Shown here piece after piece: positions 9,116 to 16,961 of a DNA stretch of 57,717 bases; the stretch's first letter is position 1; each line of letters starts with the position of its first letter. The translations under genes were made by a program, and so were the position numbers. The DNA is taken from assembly GCA_017554445.1 (NCBI GenBank), contig JAFZIJ010000204.1:1-57717 (forward strand), read 5' to 3'. Source of the DNA: Victivallales bacterium (lineage in GTDB: Bacteria; Verrucomicrobiota; Lentisphaeria; Oligosphaerales; Oligosphaeraceae). The notes below the pieces were generated by a model, which was given only the letters and a program-made list of their open reading frames with translations, ran no database searches and was not told the origin of the DNA.

Positions 9116-10168
9116 ATGAAAGAAGAAAACAACACAATCAATATCAAGAAATGCCCTAAATGTGGTCATGAATTAATGCCTGAAGCAATGTTTTGTGTCA
9201 ATTGCGGTACAAACATATCTCGTGATGATAATTATAACAAGAATATTGAAGAGAATAAAAGAATAAAAGATATAAAATCAAGGGAAAAAACAAACAAAAA
9301 GTATCGAATAATTAAAATTTCTGCTATCCTATGCCCTATTTTGATTCTTGTTCTTACCCCTTTTGTCTATGCATTAATTCGAGGACCAATACGTGATTAT
9401 AGACATGAATTAAGGGCCAAAAGGCTATTACGTTATGAAAATTTGGACATAAATGATATAAATGATATAAATAATAATATGTGGTATATTATACACATTT
9501 TGAAAAAAGCTTATGATGGAAAACATAAATATCAATATATATTAGGAGAAACATATTACGAAGGAAGATACGTAAAACAAAATTTTGAAAGAGCATATTT
9601 TTGGTTTGAAAAAACTACTGAAGAATACATAAAATCATTTTCAAATAATATAAATAATAATGAAGAAATTAAATGTATAGATGAAATAAGAAGTGCATTG
9701 TTCTATTTAGGAGTATTTAATGACTTTGGTTATTATATACAAGTAAATCATGAAAAAGCATGTAAATATTATGAAATGGCAGCTTCCTTAGGTGATACCT
9801 TAGCTCTCTATAATTTAGGAATACACTATAGAGATGGAATAGGAGTCATACAAGATTTCAGTAAATCATTTGATTATTTGTATGAAGGTGCAGAAAAAGG
9901 AAATCCAAGCGCTCAATGTGAAATTGGGATTTGTTATTTAGAAGGGCGAGGTACTATGAAAAACATACAAGCTGCAATAAAATGGCTGACGAAGGCTACA
10001 GAAAAAAGTAGCAATGATATAGCACAATGCATATTAGGAAAACTGTATTTAAATGGCGAAGGAGTGCCAAAAGATATCAAAAAAGCAAAGGAATTTTTAA
10101 ATACTGCAAAACAATATGGAAATGAAGAGGCAAAACGAATATTGAGAGAACTGAATGACAGTGAGTAA
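9116..10168 (+). CDS. Shortened zinc-ribbon/TM/Sel1 paralogue
   Basis: 350 residues. It begins directly at the segment that in the preceding gene lies between ribbon 1 and ribbon 2 (here MKEENNTINIKKCPKCG, there SEENNNTTNIKRCPNCG), so ribbon 1 is missing. One CPKCG...CVNCG ribbon, one TM segment (about 64-85) and Sel1 repeats (FSKSFDYLYEGAEKGNPSAQ and others) follow. No strong ribosome site is seen before the ATG and the 45-base gap to the upstream gene is AT-rich. The N-terminal loss may mark a truncated duplicate that still has an intact reading frame. Confidence 0.75.
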   Translation: MKEENNTINIKKCPKCGHELMPEAMFCVNCGTNISRDDNYNKNIEENKRIKDIKSREKTNKKYRIIKISAILCPILILVLTPFVYALIRGPIRDYRHELRAKRLLRYENLDINDINDINNNMWYIIHILKKAYDGKHKYQYILGETYYEGRYVKQNFERAYFWFEKTTEEYIKSFSNNINNNEEIKCIDEIRSALFYLGVFNDFGYYIQVNHEKACKYYEMAASLGDTLALYNLGIHYRDGIGVIQDFSKSFDYLYEGAEKGNPSAQCEIGICYLEGRGTMKNIQAAIKWLTKATEKSSNDIAQCILGKLYLNGEGVPKDIKKAKEFLNTAKQYGNEEAKRILRELNDSE

Positions 10169-10201
10169 AAAATAATTAATAAATAATTCATTTATATATT
10201 T

Positions 10202-10549
10202 ATGCAAAATTTAAGTTGTAAATCTAAGATCACATTCCTGCTTTTTATTCTGACGTTATTTGTCTTGGGAAATATACAAAGTAGTTATGCACAAAATATA
10301 CATAGAATTGGAAATAATAGTAATTTTAAAACATGCAGAATATGTGGCAAAATAACTATTACTAAAGATGTGTGCGATAGATGTCAAGCATTAGAAAAAA
10401 GTCATAAACCTAAAGATAAAATTAATCTTGGTGTTAAAATGGTAAAGAATGGTGATAGTAATGGATGGATATATATCATCGGCAGTCTTGGAATAATAGG
10501 ATTTTTTATTTATTATACATACAATGATATGAATAAAAAGAAAAAATAA
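10202..10549 (+). CDS. Small secreted/anchored single-zinc-ribbon protein
   Basis: 115 residues. The N-terminus is a typical signal peptide (hydrophobic ITFLLFILTLFVLG, then SSYAQ as a plausible cleavage site). A CRICGKI...CDRCQ ribbon follows at about 41-56, and a C-terminal TM segment (IYIIGSLGIIGFFIYYTY, about 88-105) ends in a lysine-rich tail. The ribbon should therefore sit outside the cytoplasm with the tail inside, the opposite layout to the upstream proteins. It lies 33 bases after them on the same strand. Function unknown. Confidence 0.65.
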   Translation: MQNLSCKSKITFLLFILTLFVLGNIQSSYAQNIHRIGNNSNFKTCRICGKITITKDVCDRCQALEKSHKPKDKINLGVKMVKNGDSNGWIYIIGSLGIIGFFIYYTYNDMNKKKK

Positions 10550-10855
10550 CATAACAGCTTAAGCAGTTGTTGCTTGACGCTAAAATTCAAATATATATCT
10601 TTGTCTTCCATGTCCATGTTTGACGACATGTTCTCCAATGGAAAATGTCCCGCATTGCAGCCATTGTGGAGGTGTCATGAAGCATGATTTGACGTTCTAT
10701 TGTCTTCAAGTGCAAACATGGTTGCCTCCTGTGGTTGGCTTTGAGCGGGAATATCAAGCCACCGTCTTTGCCGGTGATAGATGACTTAATTATAAATGTC
10801 TTTATAAATTTGAAAAAATAAGAAAGATTAATGAATCATTGAAAGGAGAATAAAA
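10550..10855. other. Intergenic debris before the SIR2-like gene
   Basis: This gap contains a frameshifted sirtuin remnant (10624-10703). Fused after it in the frame of that remnant is an open stretch reading WLPPVVGFEREYQATVF, which ends at a stop near 10770 and which I cannot assign. The last 60 bases are AT-rich and lead to a strong ribosome site (AAGGAG) before 10856. Confidence 0.5.
10624..10703 (+). pseudogene. Decayed fragment of a sirtuin gene
   Basis: About 80 bases align with 12762-12839 of the intact sirtuin gene downstream: both contain ATGTTCTCCAA, CCCGCATTGCAG, CATTG(T/C)GGAGG and GATTT(G/A)ACGTTCT in the same order. This is the second Cys-x-x-Cys of the zinc module and the following KPDLTFF strand. 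The relic has one extra base (GAAAATGTCCC against GAAAAGTCCC) that breaks the frame, and no sirtuin sequence is recognisable on either side. Confidence 0.8.
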
Positions 10856-11749
10856 ATGTTAAAAGATTTAAATGAAATTGTAATGTATGGTGAATATGTT
10901 TTATTAATTGGCAATGGAATTAACCGAAAATACAACGGAGGTAATTGGAATAATCTCTTAATAAAAGTTATTCGAGAACATCTTGGAGAAAAATCATATT
11001 TGGAAAATGCTGTTGGTCAAGATGGTATTACAAATACAGAAATTCAAAATATAATTCCACTTGAATACAATAGGAAAAAAGGACAAAGGATTCAGGAAAA
11101 AGAATTGCTTACATCTGTTATAGCTAACATAGAGAAAATTAAATATGATCAAGTTCTTATGTTGGATCGCTGTATAAATGATAAATGTCAAATATTAACA
11201 ACAAATTATGATTTGAATATTGAAAATTACCTTTGGCCAGAGCAGAATCATGAAATGCAGCGCTCCCAAAATAGTCAATATATTACTAGTAATTACTATC
11301 CTTGGGATAAAAGTTTTGGTTCTCATAACGATAGTTCTCATAATGATGGAACAAGAGTTTGGCATATACATGGCAACATAAATAATTGGCAAAGCATTAT
11401 TTTATCATTGACACGATATATTGGTGCAATACATAAAGCAAATATATTATTACGTAATAGTTCTCCTTATGACGATAATTGGATTGGTGCAACAACGTGG
11501 TTAAATTATTTCTTCACAAAACCATTGATTATTGCAGGTCTAGCTTTAGATCCTCAAGAATTATTCCTAAGGTGGTTATTATTACGACGTGCATCAATTA
11601 ACCAATCTCAATCACATCCTAAATCTGCATTTTATTTAGCTCGTAATGAACATGATATATCTACTGGTAAAGAAAATTTTCTCAAATTTGTAGGTGTTAA
11701 TATCTGTAAAATTGACGATGTATACAATGATTCGGTTTGGGAATGCTAA
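10856..11749 (+). CDS. SIR2-like domain protein (possible NADase of a defence system)
   Basis: 297 residues preceded by a strong AAGGAG site. The N-terminus VLLIGNGINR (15-24) matches the nucleotide-binding loop of SIR2-like proteins, TTNYD (115-119) the conserved Asn/Asp motif, and HIHG (H162) the catalytic histidine region; KPLIIAGLALDPQE fits the later Rossmann strand. It lacks the zinc module of deacetylase sirtuins. Proteins of this SIR2_2-like type often act as NAD-degrading effectors in anti-phage systems, frequently as multi-domain proteins; here the domain stands almost alone. AT content matches the upstream island, not the sirtuin downstream. Defence function is inferred. Confidence 0.7.
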   Translation: MLKDLNEIVMYGEYVLLIGNGINRKYNGGNWNNLLIKVIREHLGEKSYLENAVGQDGITNTEIQNIIPLEYNRKKGQRIQEKELLTSVIANIEKIKYDQVLMLDRCINDKCQILTTNYDLNIENYLWPEQNHEMQRSQNSQYITSNYYPWDKSFGSHNDSSHNDGTRVWHIHGNINNWQSIILSLTRYIGAIHKANILLRNSSPYDDNWIGATTWLNYFFTKPLIIAGLALDPQELFLRWLLLRRASINQSQSHPKSAFYLARNEHDISTGKENFLKFVGVNICKIDDVYNDSVWEC

Positions 11750-11799
11750 CAAATAATCTATTTGGTAGGATATCTGAAAATCACTGAAAAGAAAGATAT

Positions 11800-12009
11800 T
11801 GATAACCTATGAGCGAGAGCCATTCTTCAGGCGGTGATGAAGGAGTATTCATCCCCCGTACTGAAGTGTGAGGGGTACCGCAAATATTGACTCCCTGGAG
11901 AGTTACGCCTTTCGGGCAGTGGCGCCCTCCGCGCACTATGAGAGAGGGAGGCTTATACCCCCACGCTACGCGCAGCTCTGGGCGCTTGAGTGGGGGGCTG
12001 CCTGTTTCC
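11800..12009. mobile_element. Imperfect palindromes, possible remnant of a mobile-element end
   Basis: The stretch holds several imperfect inverted repeats, such as CCCCCAC (about 11960) against GTGGGGG (about 11991) around GCGC/GCGC, and GCCCTCC against GGGAGGC at about 11923-11953. One frame reads SHSSGGDEGVFIPRTEV before a stop. It joins abruptly to the DUF697 fragment at about 12010. Subterminal palindromes and a leftover C-terminal reading frame are typical of IS200/IS605 ends, but I see no transposase, so the assignment is weak. Confidence 0.3.
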
Positions 12010-12333
12010 GACATCGACGCCTTGATGGCAAACGAAGCCTATATGATCTATCGCATTGCCGAGACATACGGTTATGACATTGACAGTTCCATCGTGTCGA
12101 TGCTGATTGCCACGGTCGGTGGGACATTTACGCGACGGCTGTTGTTTTCACTGGTGTCCATTCTGAAGATACCGCTTGCCGCTGGAATCACCTACGCCAT
12201 GGGGAAGGTTGCAAAAGCGTATTTCGCTTCAGGCATGACGTTGAGCCGAGATGCATTATTAGGGGAATTTAAAAGGGCCCGCAGGAAAGCCAGAGCCTTA
12301 GACTGGTATTCCCGCGAAACATACGATGTTTGA
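12010..12333 (+). pseudogene. C-terminal DUF697 fragment of a GTPase-associated membrane protein
   Basis: The frame reads from SDIDALMANEAYMIYRIAE to a stop at 12333. The pattern (YRIAETYGYDID, TVGGTFTRRLL, hydrophobic ILKIPLAAGITYAMG, then FKRARRKARALDW) matches the C-terminal helical DUF697 domain, normally preceded by a GTPase or a longer membrane protein. Upstream of 12010 the frame stays open to 11887 but is composed of palindromic non-coding-like sequence and matches nothing. No good ribosome site precedes the internal ATG at 12025. I read it as a gene cut by an insertion or recombination. It ends 17 bases before the sirtuin and may have been first in that operon. Confidence 0.6.
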
Positions 12334-12350
12334 CATGGGGAGACTAAACA

Positions 12351-13082
12351 ATGACTATAAACGATGTAAAAGACATCATTAAATGTTCGAAGAAGATTGC
12401 TGTTTTAACAGGAGCAGGCATGTCCACGGAGAGCGGACTGCCGGATTTCCGTTCCATCAATGGCATCTACAAAACGTTGACCACGGCTTTGACGTTCAAT
12501 ATCAGATTGTTCCGCATCTGGCCACGGCAATTCTACAAAGTGATTGGTCCATTCTACAAGGATTGCGTCAGCGCGGAGCCAAATGCAGGACATCTGGCGT
12601 TGGCAGAACTCGAACGACAAGGGAAAATTGTGGAAATCGCAACGCAGAATGTCGATTGCCTTCATCAAAAGGCTGGATCAAGCATCGTTCATGAAATCCA
12701 TGGCACGATCGCCACTATGACATGTATGAAATGCGGAGAGAAGTCTCAGGCATCCGACTATGCCGATATGTTCTCCAACGGAAAAGTCCCGCATTGCAGT
12801 CATTGCGGAGGCGTACTGAAGCCTGATTTAACGTTCTTCGGGGAGGAATTGCCGTCAGAACCGTTGAGAAAGGCGAAACTCGCCTTTCTGGACGCCGATT
12901 TGGTCATAGTTCTCGGAACGTCTTTGAAAGTCGCTCCCGCCAATACATTGCCTGGTTATCGCGTTAAAGGAACGCCGATGTTCATCATCAACCATGATCC
13001 GACACAGTATGACGAGTATGCTGATTTTGTCTCCCATGAGAAGATTGGCGAGATTCTGCCTCAACTTGTCGGAATGGCGTAA
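12351..13082 (+). CDS. Sirtuin (NAD-dependent protein deacylase)
   Basis: 243 residues, the usual length for a bacterial sirtuin. It removes acyl groups from lysine using NAD, giving nicotinamide and O-acyl-ADP-ribose. Visible motifs: GAGMSTESGLPDFR (21-34), TQNVD (98-102), catalytic histidine in HEIHG (H117), four zinc cysteines C125, C128, C149, C152, then KPDLTFFGE and VLGTSLKVAP. All essential residues are present. A GGGGAGA site lies before the ATG. It is followed at 18 bases by a zincin and then by an ADP-ribosylglycohydrolase, an arrangement that points to NAD/ADP-ribose chemistry. A sirtuin acting as ADP-ribosyltransferase (as in SirTM systems) is possible, but no macrodomain or lipoylated carrier is present. 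Confidence 0.93.
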   Translation: MTINDVKDIIKCSKKIAVLTGAGMSTESGLPDFRSINGIYKTLTTALTFNIRLFRIWPRQFYKVIGPFYKDCVSAEPNAGHLALAELERQGKIVEIATQNVDCLHQKAGSSIVHEIHGTIATMTCMKCGEKSQASDYADMFSNGKVPHCSHCGGVLKPDLTFFGEELPSEPLRKAKLAFLDADLVIVLGTSLKVAPANTLPGYRVKGTPMFIINHDPTQYDEYADFVSHEKIGEILPQLVGMA

Positions 13083-13100
13083 ACTCAAGGAGATGGCAAT

Positions 13101-13724
13101 ATGTTTGGTATAAATAAAGGCTTTGTCAAAAAGACCGTTAAAACTCTGGGAAAGGCCTACGCTTCCGAATCAGGCGTAAAATCGGCCACATATCGTGTCC
13201 GACGTGAACTCAAAGACATGGGGCTTCTTTTTGACAAATCCAAATTATCCAAAGTGGAGGTTGTTTACGAAGGATTGTCCCCAAATGGCTTTGCCGGTTT
13301 TAAAGGATACATGGGGTTCTATGATCCTCTGACACAGGACATCCATATACCCGCCATGTGGCCGGCGGTTTTGCTTCCGGAAGTACTTCCGTGGTATCAT
13401 GATCGTTGCATGGCGGATGTTCTGCGCCATGAATTCGGACATGCCCTGGAAGGGAAGTTTCCGAAGTTCTTCCATGATGAACGCTTCATAAAGGCATTCG
13501 GAGATGAGTACGGTGAAAACCACGTGGCGAAAGATGGTGAAGAACGGAATTACGTCTCCAGTTATGCCAGTACGTACACACAGGAAGATTTTGCTGAAAC
13601 ATTCATGCTCTTCATGAAGCACAAGGGCATTCTGCCGAAAGAGTTTTCCCGCAGGAAGGCGATCCGAATAAAGTGGGAGACGGTAGCCGCTATTTGTCAA
13701 GACATCGCCAAGCTGAAGAAATAA
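13101..13724 (+). CDS. Putative zinc metallopeptidase (HEFGH zincin)
   Basis: 207 residues without signal peptide, so cytosolic. The core is DVLRHEFGHALEG with H110, E111 and H114, and the downstream EDFAETF motif (E166) is a plausible third zinc ligand, as in the anthrax-lethal-factor-like and related putative zinc peptidase families. The first 60 residues are basic. It has a clear AAGGAGA site and sits in an apparent operon between the sirtuin and the ADP-ribosylglycohydrolase. The substrate is unknown; a regulator or modified protein of this module is a guess. Confidence 0.75.
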   Translation: MFGINKGFVKKTVKTLGKAYASESGVKSATYRVRRELKDMGLLFDKSKLSKVEVVYEGLSPNGFAGFKGYMGFYDPLTQDIHIPAMWPAVLLPEVLPWYHDRCMADVLRHEFGHALEGKFPKFFHDERFIKAFGDEYGENHVAKDGEERNYVSSYASTYTQEDFAETFMLFMKHKGILPKEFSRRKAIRIKWETVAAICQDIAKLKK

Positions 13725-13746
13725 TAAAAACGATGGAAAATAGATT

Positions 13747-14547
13747 ATGAACAATCCAAATCCACTTTATGGTGCGTTGGGCGGCGATTTCGTCGGTTCG
13801 ATTTATGAGTTCAACAACATCAAGACAAAGGACTTCCTTTTGATTGATGGCAAATGCAAATTGACGGACGATTCCATTCTCACGATGGCGACGGCGGACG
13901 CCATCTGCTCGAAGATGGATTATGCCGTCTGTTATCACCGATGGGGCAATCAAAATCCGCATCGTGGCTATGGAGGACGCTTTCGGACGTGGTTAGCGAC
14001 ACCAGAAGATCAATTGGAACCATACAATAGTTGGGGGAATGGCTCCGCCATGCGAGTCAGTCCTGTCGGATTCGCATTCCAGACGGTTGATGATGTTCTG
14101 GATGAAGCGGAGAAATCGGCGTCCGTGACACACAACCATGATGAAGGAATTCGCGGCGCGTCGGCGACGGCGTTGGCAGTTTTTCTGGCGAAGCAAGGCC
14201 AGAGCAAAGAGAGTATCAAAAAGGAGATTGAATATCGCTTCGGCTATAATCTGTCCATCAGTCTGGATACCATCCGTCCGACCTATTATTTTGATGTTTC
14301 ATGCCAGGGGACAGTTCCCGTCGCGATTCGGGCATTTCTGGAGTCGTGGTGCTATGAGGACGCCATTCGGAACGCGATCAGCGTTGGTGGCGACAGCGAC
14401 ACGATTGCCGCCATCACGGGCGGCATCGCGCTTGCTTACTACAAGGAGATGCCGGATAAACTGGTGGAGGCCATTGAAAATCATCTGACGCCCGACATGC
14501 AGGATGTCTGTGAACGGTTTGTCCAGGACTTGCTCGCCATGAGTTGA
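13747..14547 (+). CDS. ADP-ribosylglycohydrolase (DraG/ARH family)
   Basis: 266 residues. This family removes ADP-ribose from proteins or small molecules with two metal ions. The metal-binding motifs are intact: LTDDS (T40, D41, D42) and VGGDSDTIAAITGG (D216, D218, T219). NPLYGALGGDFVGSIYE is the typical N-terminal strand and loop. It is last in the DUF697 fragment-sirtuin-zincin cluster. No ADP-ribosyltransferase is visible in the window, so the modification it would reverse may be made by the sirtuin or elsewhere. A decayed fragment of the same gene family lies at 18370-18413. Confidence 0.92.
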   Translation: MNNPNPLYGALGGDFVGSIYEFNNIKTKDFLLIDGKCKLTDDSILTMATADAICSKMDYAVCYHRWGNQNPHRGYGGRFRTWLATPEDQLEPYNSWGNGSAMRVSPVGFAFQTVDDVLDEAEKSASVTHNHDEGIRGASATALAVFLAKQGQSKESIKKEIEYRFGYNLSISLDTIRPTYYFDVSCQGTVPVAIRAFLESWCYEDAIRNAISVGGDSDTIAAITGGIALAYYKEMPDKLVEAIENHLTPDMQDVCERFVQDLLAMS

Positions 14548-14756
14548 GATAGGGGGATTTAAGTGGATTGTGGCATTCTTCGGGCGCGGTGGGAGGGGGG
14601 AGGGCATCGTTCCGCACTCCGTGTGGTGTCGCTTCGCGACGGAATCCCGTTGCCGAATGACAATAACAGACTCTGTCAGAACATGTGATCTATTGCCATA
14701 ATCGGTGTTGCATGTTATGATCATGATGCAATTTGCATTTCAAAAACTGAAATTGT

Positions 14757-16094
14757 CTATGGTGTGGCAATCTCCGCTTTCAGGCGACTGACAGCATAGA
14801 GCGGAAGATCAAAGAGAGTATATTCCCCTTTGTCTTCAGCAAGCGTGATTGTCTGGCTATGGAATTGGGCCAGGGAAGTCCTTATCGCGACAGGCGGACG
14901 GAATTTTCCGCAATAGTATTTGAGGCTCTTGGCCTGTAGATTCACTGATGCCTTGACCTCGACGGGGATGACATCACCCGTGCTCTGAAGCAGGAAATCT
15001 ATCTCCGCATCTCCACGGGGTGAAGCCCAATAGTGAGGCATCTCCCCTGTCGAGGCGACAACTTCCTGCTGGACGAACTGCTCGGTCAGCGCCCCCTTGA
15101 ACTCTTCAAAAACGCGAGAGCCATCAAGAATGGTTCTGGGCGGCAGCCCCGTCTTGGCGGCAAGCAAGCCAATGTCGAGTACGAATCCCTTGAATGCGCC
15201 GTCGTGATAAGCCTCCAGGGGGAGGTCAGGCTTCGTCACCCTGCATATCTGTCTCATCAGGCCCGCCTCCGTCAGCCATTGCATGGCGAGTTCCAGTTCT
15301 TGTGCCCGCGTCCCTTGATGGACATCCTTGAATATGAATTTTTTGTTTTCACGGGAAAGTTGTCCGGGAAGCGAATCCCACACCGCTTCGATTCTGCGGG
15401 CCATCACAGGCGGGGCATGCTTGCCGAAATCCCCCCTGTAGTCCTGGAGGAGGGATTTCTGGATGCGGCGAGTACGTGTGAAATCCCCGTGTCTTGCATA
15501 ATCGTCAACGACACGCGGCATTCCCCCTATGAGAAAATAGAGTTTGAGCAGCCTGACACATTCGTCATGGAACGCCGAGATCATCCGCCAGTCACCCTTG
15601 TCGATCAACTCCGCAAACTGCCCTTTGCCGATGGCCTCCACAAACTCCATGAATGATATCGGGTAGAGAAAAAGTGAATCCACTTTGCCTACGGGGAACC
15701 CTGTTCCGACATGATTGGAAAGGCCAAGTTGGGATCCGGCGGCAACAATGTCAATCTCCGGCGCTTCCTCATAGAAGAATTTCAGAGAGGCAAGCGCACC
15801 GGGACATTCCTGTATTTCATCAAATACCACCAACGTGCGGCGTGGCTCGATTTTGAAACCGACCTGAAGTTGAATGGCGTCCAGCAAATTCACCACATTG
15901 GTTTCGGAAGCGAACAGTTCCCGAAGTGGACTTGCATGGTCAAATCTCACGTATGCCGTACGGTCGTACTCCAATTTCCCGAACTCTTTCATCAGCCAAG
16001 TCTTGCCGACCTGTCTTGCACCGCGAAGCAGTAACGGTCTGTGTTCGGTGTCCTTCTTCCATGAGACCAGACTTTCCATTAATTTTCTTTTCAT
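14757..16094 (-). CDS. AAA_14 ATPase with DUF4143 domain (copy 1)
   Basis: About 445 residues. Walker A is GARQVGKT (25-32), Walker B VVFDEIQECPGAL, followed by the C-terminal DUF4143 region that often looks like a nuclease fold (VEVKASVNLQAKSLKYY near the end resembles a PD-(D/E)xK-type E-V-K motif). The family is widespread in accessory DNA and its role is unknown; related archaeal ATPases are linked to mobile DNA. The frame opens at 16139, but AAGGAG lies six bases before the ATG at 16094, so I use that start. Just upstream is a three-copy repeat with exact 33-bp spacing. Confidence 0.88.
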   Translation of the reverse strand: MKRKLMESLVSWKKDTEHRPLLLRGARQVGKTWLMKEFGKLEYDRTAYVRFDHASPLRELFASETNVVNLLDAIQLQVGFKIEPRRTLVVFDEIQECPGALASLKFFYEEAPEIDIVAAGSQLGLSNHVGTGFPVGKVDSLFLYPISFMEFVEAIGKGQFAELIDKGDWRMISAFHDECVRLLKLYFLIGGMPRVVDDYARHGDFTRTRRIQKSLLQDYRGDFGKHAPPVMARRIEAVWDSLPGQLSRENKKFIFKDVHQGTRAQELELAMQWLTEAGLMRQICRVTKPDLPLEAYHDGAFKGFVLDIGLLAAKTGLPPRTILDGSRVFEEFKGALTEQFVQQEVVASTGEMPHYWASPRGDAEIDFLLQSTGDVIPVEVKASVNLQAKSLKYYCGKFRPPVAIRTSLAQFHSQTITLAEDKGEYTLFDLPLYAVSRLKAEIATP

Positions 16095-16147
16095 TCGCAT
16101 TCTCCTTGTCACTCTTGAGATAGAAGGAAAAAGATACATCTAAAAAC

Positions 16148-16235
16148 CATTTTTTCAACCGACTTTTATGTATTTTTATACATTTTTTCAACCAACTTTT
16201 ATGTGATGAAAATCATTTTTCGACCGACTTTTGAT
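16148..16235 (-). repeat. Three direct repeats at 33-bp spacing upstream of ATPase copy 1
   Basis: On the plus strand CATTTTTTCAACCGACTTTT-like copies begin at 16148, 16181 and 16214; the starts are exactly 33 bases apart, about three helical turns. Copy 2 reads AACCAAC and copy 3 CGACCGAC at the core. Position between the ATPase start and its upstream sequence suggests an operator or DNA target of the ATPase or of a partner. Confidence 0.75.
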
Positions 16236-16393
16236 TACACGGCAAAGACAGAATGCGTCCGTTGGCCACAACCAAATCATTGATTATCAACCACGAATGG
16301 ACACGAATGCACACGAATGTTCATGACGAGTCCACTGAATACAAGGAAGAAACAGAATGCCTCGCAGACGGGCCAATAGCCGCCGAAGGCGGT

Positions 16394-16429
16394 GCTTATG
16401 GCCGATGGCCGATGGCTTATGGATTAATG
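16394..16429. repeat. Dispersed GGCTTATGG-type repeat, copy 1
   Basis: Short imperfect internal repeats of (T)GGCCGA and the block ATGGCTTATGGATTAATG. The same design, with ATGGCTTATGGATTATG, recurs at 25546-25580 between genes 9 kb away. Confidence 0.5.
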
Positions 16430-16630
16430 CGTTAAACCTTTAGCCATAAGCGCACGAAGTGCAAATTGGGCTCCGGCGGTTGCGGCGGTTGTGAAAGCGC
16501 TTCGCGCGACAGAAAAGCGCATGGCAAAATCTTTGTCAAAAAACAAGAAAATGAACGATAGTAGTACAGATAGCCTTGCCGCCGAGACCGACAAAAATGC
16601 TTAGGATTCTGATTATAAAAGAATATAAAA

Positions 16631-16946
16631 AACAAGCAGGATTCATCGCCTCTGGCGTCAAGGCTGGTTCTGAAAATCACAGATAAAAAAAATGCTAAAG
16701 TAAGACTTTTGAAATTACTTCATGTCATCTTTAGACAAATTAAATATGGCCAGTACAGTCATTGCTACCCCAAAAAGACATCATTGCATAGCCACTACAA
16801 ACTTTGGGAACAGTTACCCAAAGTTTTCAGTGAACCCGAAGACTTGTACCCAATATGGGATTTTCATGGCAAAAACGCAGATTTATGACTTCAGCGGAGA
16901 TTGGCGTTTGCCCGAAGGAGGCCCCGAGAGTCTGAATCGATTGTAA
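16631..16946 (+). pseudogene. Possible frameshifted remnant of an unknown gene
   Basis: From 16631 to 16888 one frame is open and protein-like (for example KYGQYSHCYPKKTSLHSHYK and LPKVFSEPEDLYPIWDFHGK), with no ATG start. At its stop a second frame continues plausibly (TQIYDFSGDWRLPEGGPESL) to a stop at 16944-16946. One indel near 16870-16880 would join them. I do not recognise the family, and chance openness cannot be excluded. Confidence 0.35.
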
Positions 16947-16961
16947 GTTGAGACGGATGAT

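Larger units (their letters stand above)
16236..16961. other. Intergenic stretch with simple repeats and gene debris
   Basis: This gap of about 730 bases separates the two ATPase genes. It contains CACGAATG three times in a 10-bp period (16292-16320), a GGCCGATGGCCGATGGCTTATGG block (16394-16429) that resembles 25546-25580, and a probable frameshifted coding remnant at 16631-16946. I see no intact gene. Confidence 0.6.

Noticed and set aside
10856..11749. Classical deacetylase sirtuin
   Set aside because: There is no four-cysteine zinc module and no TQN motif; the SIR2_2-like pattern fits better.
11868..12077. Small plus-strand frame over the palindromes
   Set aside because: It translates inverted-repeat sequence, lacks a ribosome site and overlaps the DUF697 fragment in another frame.
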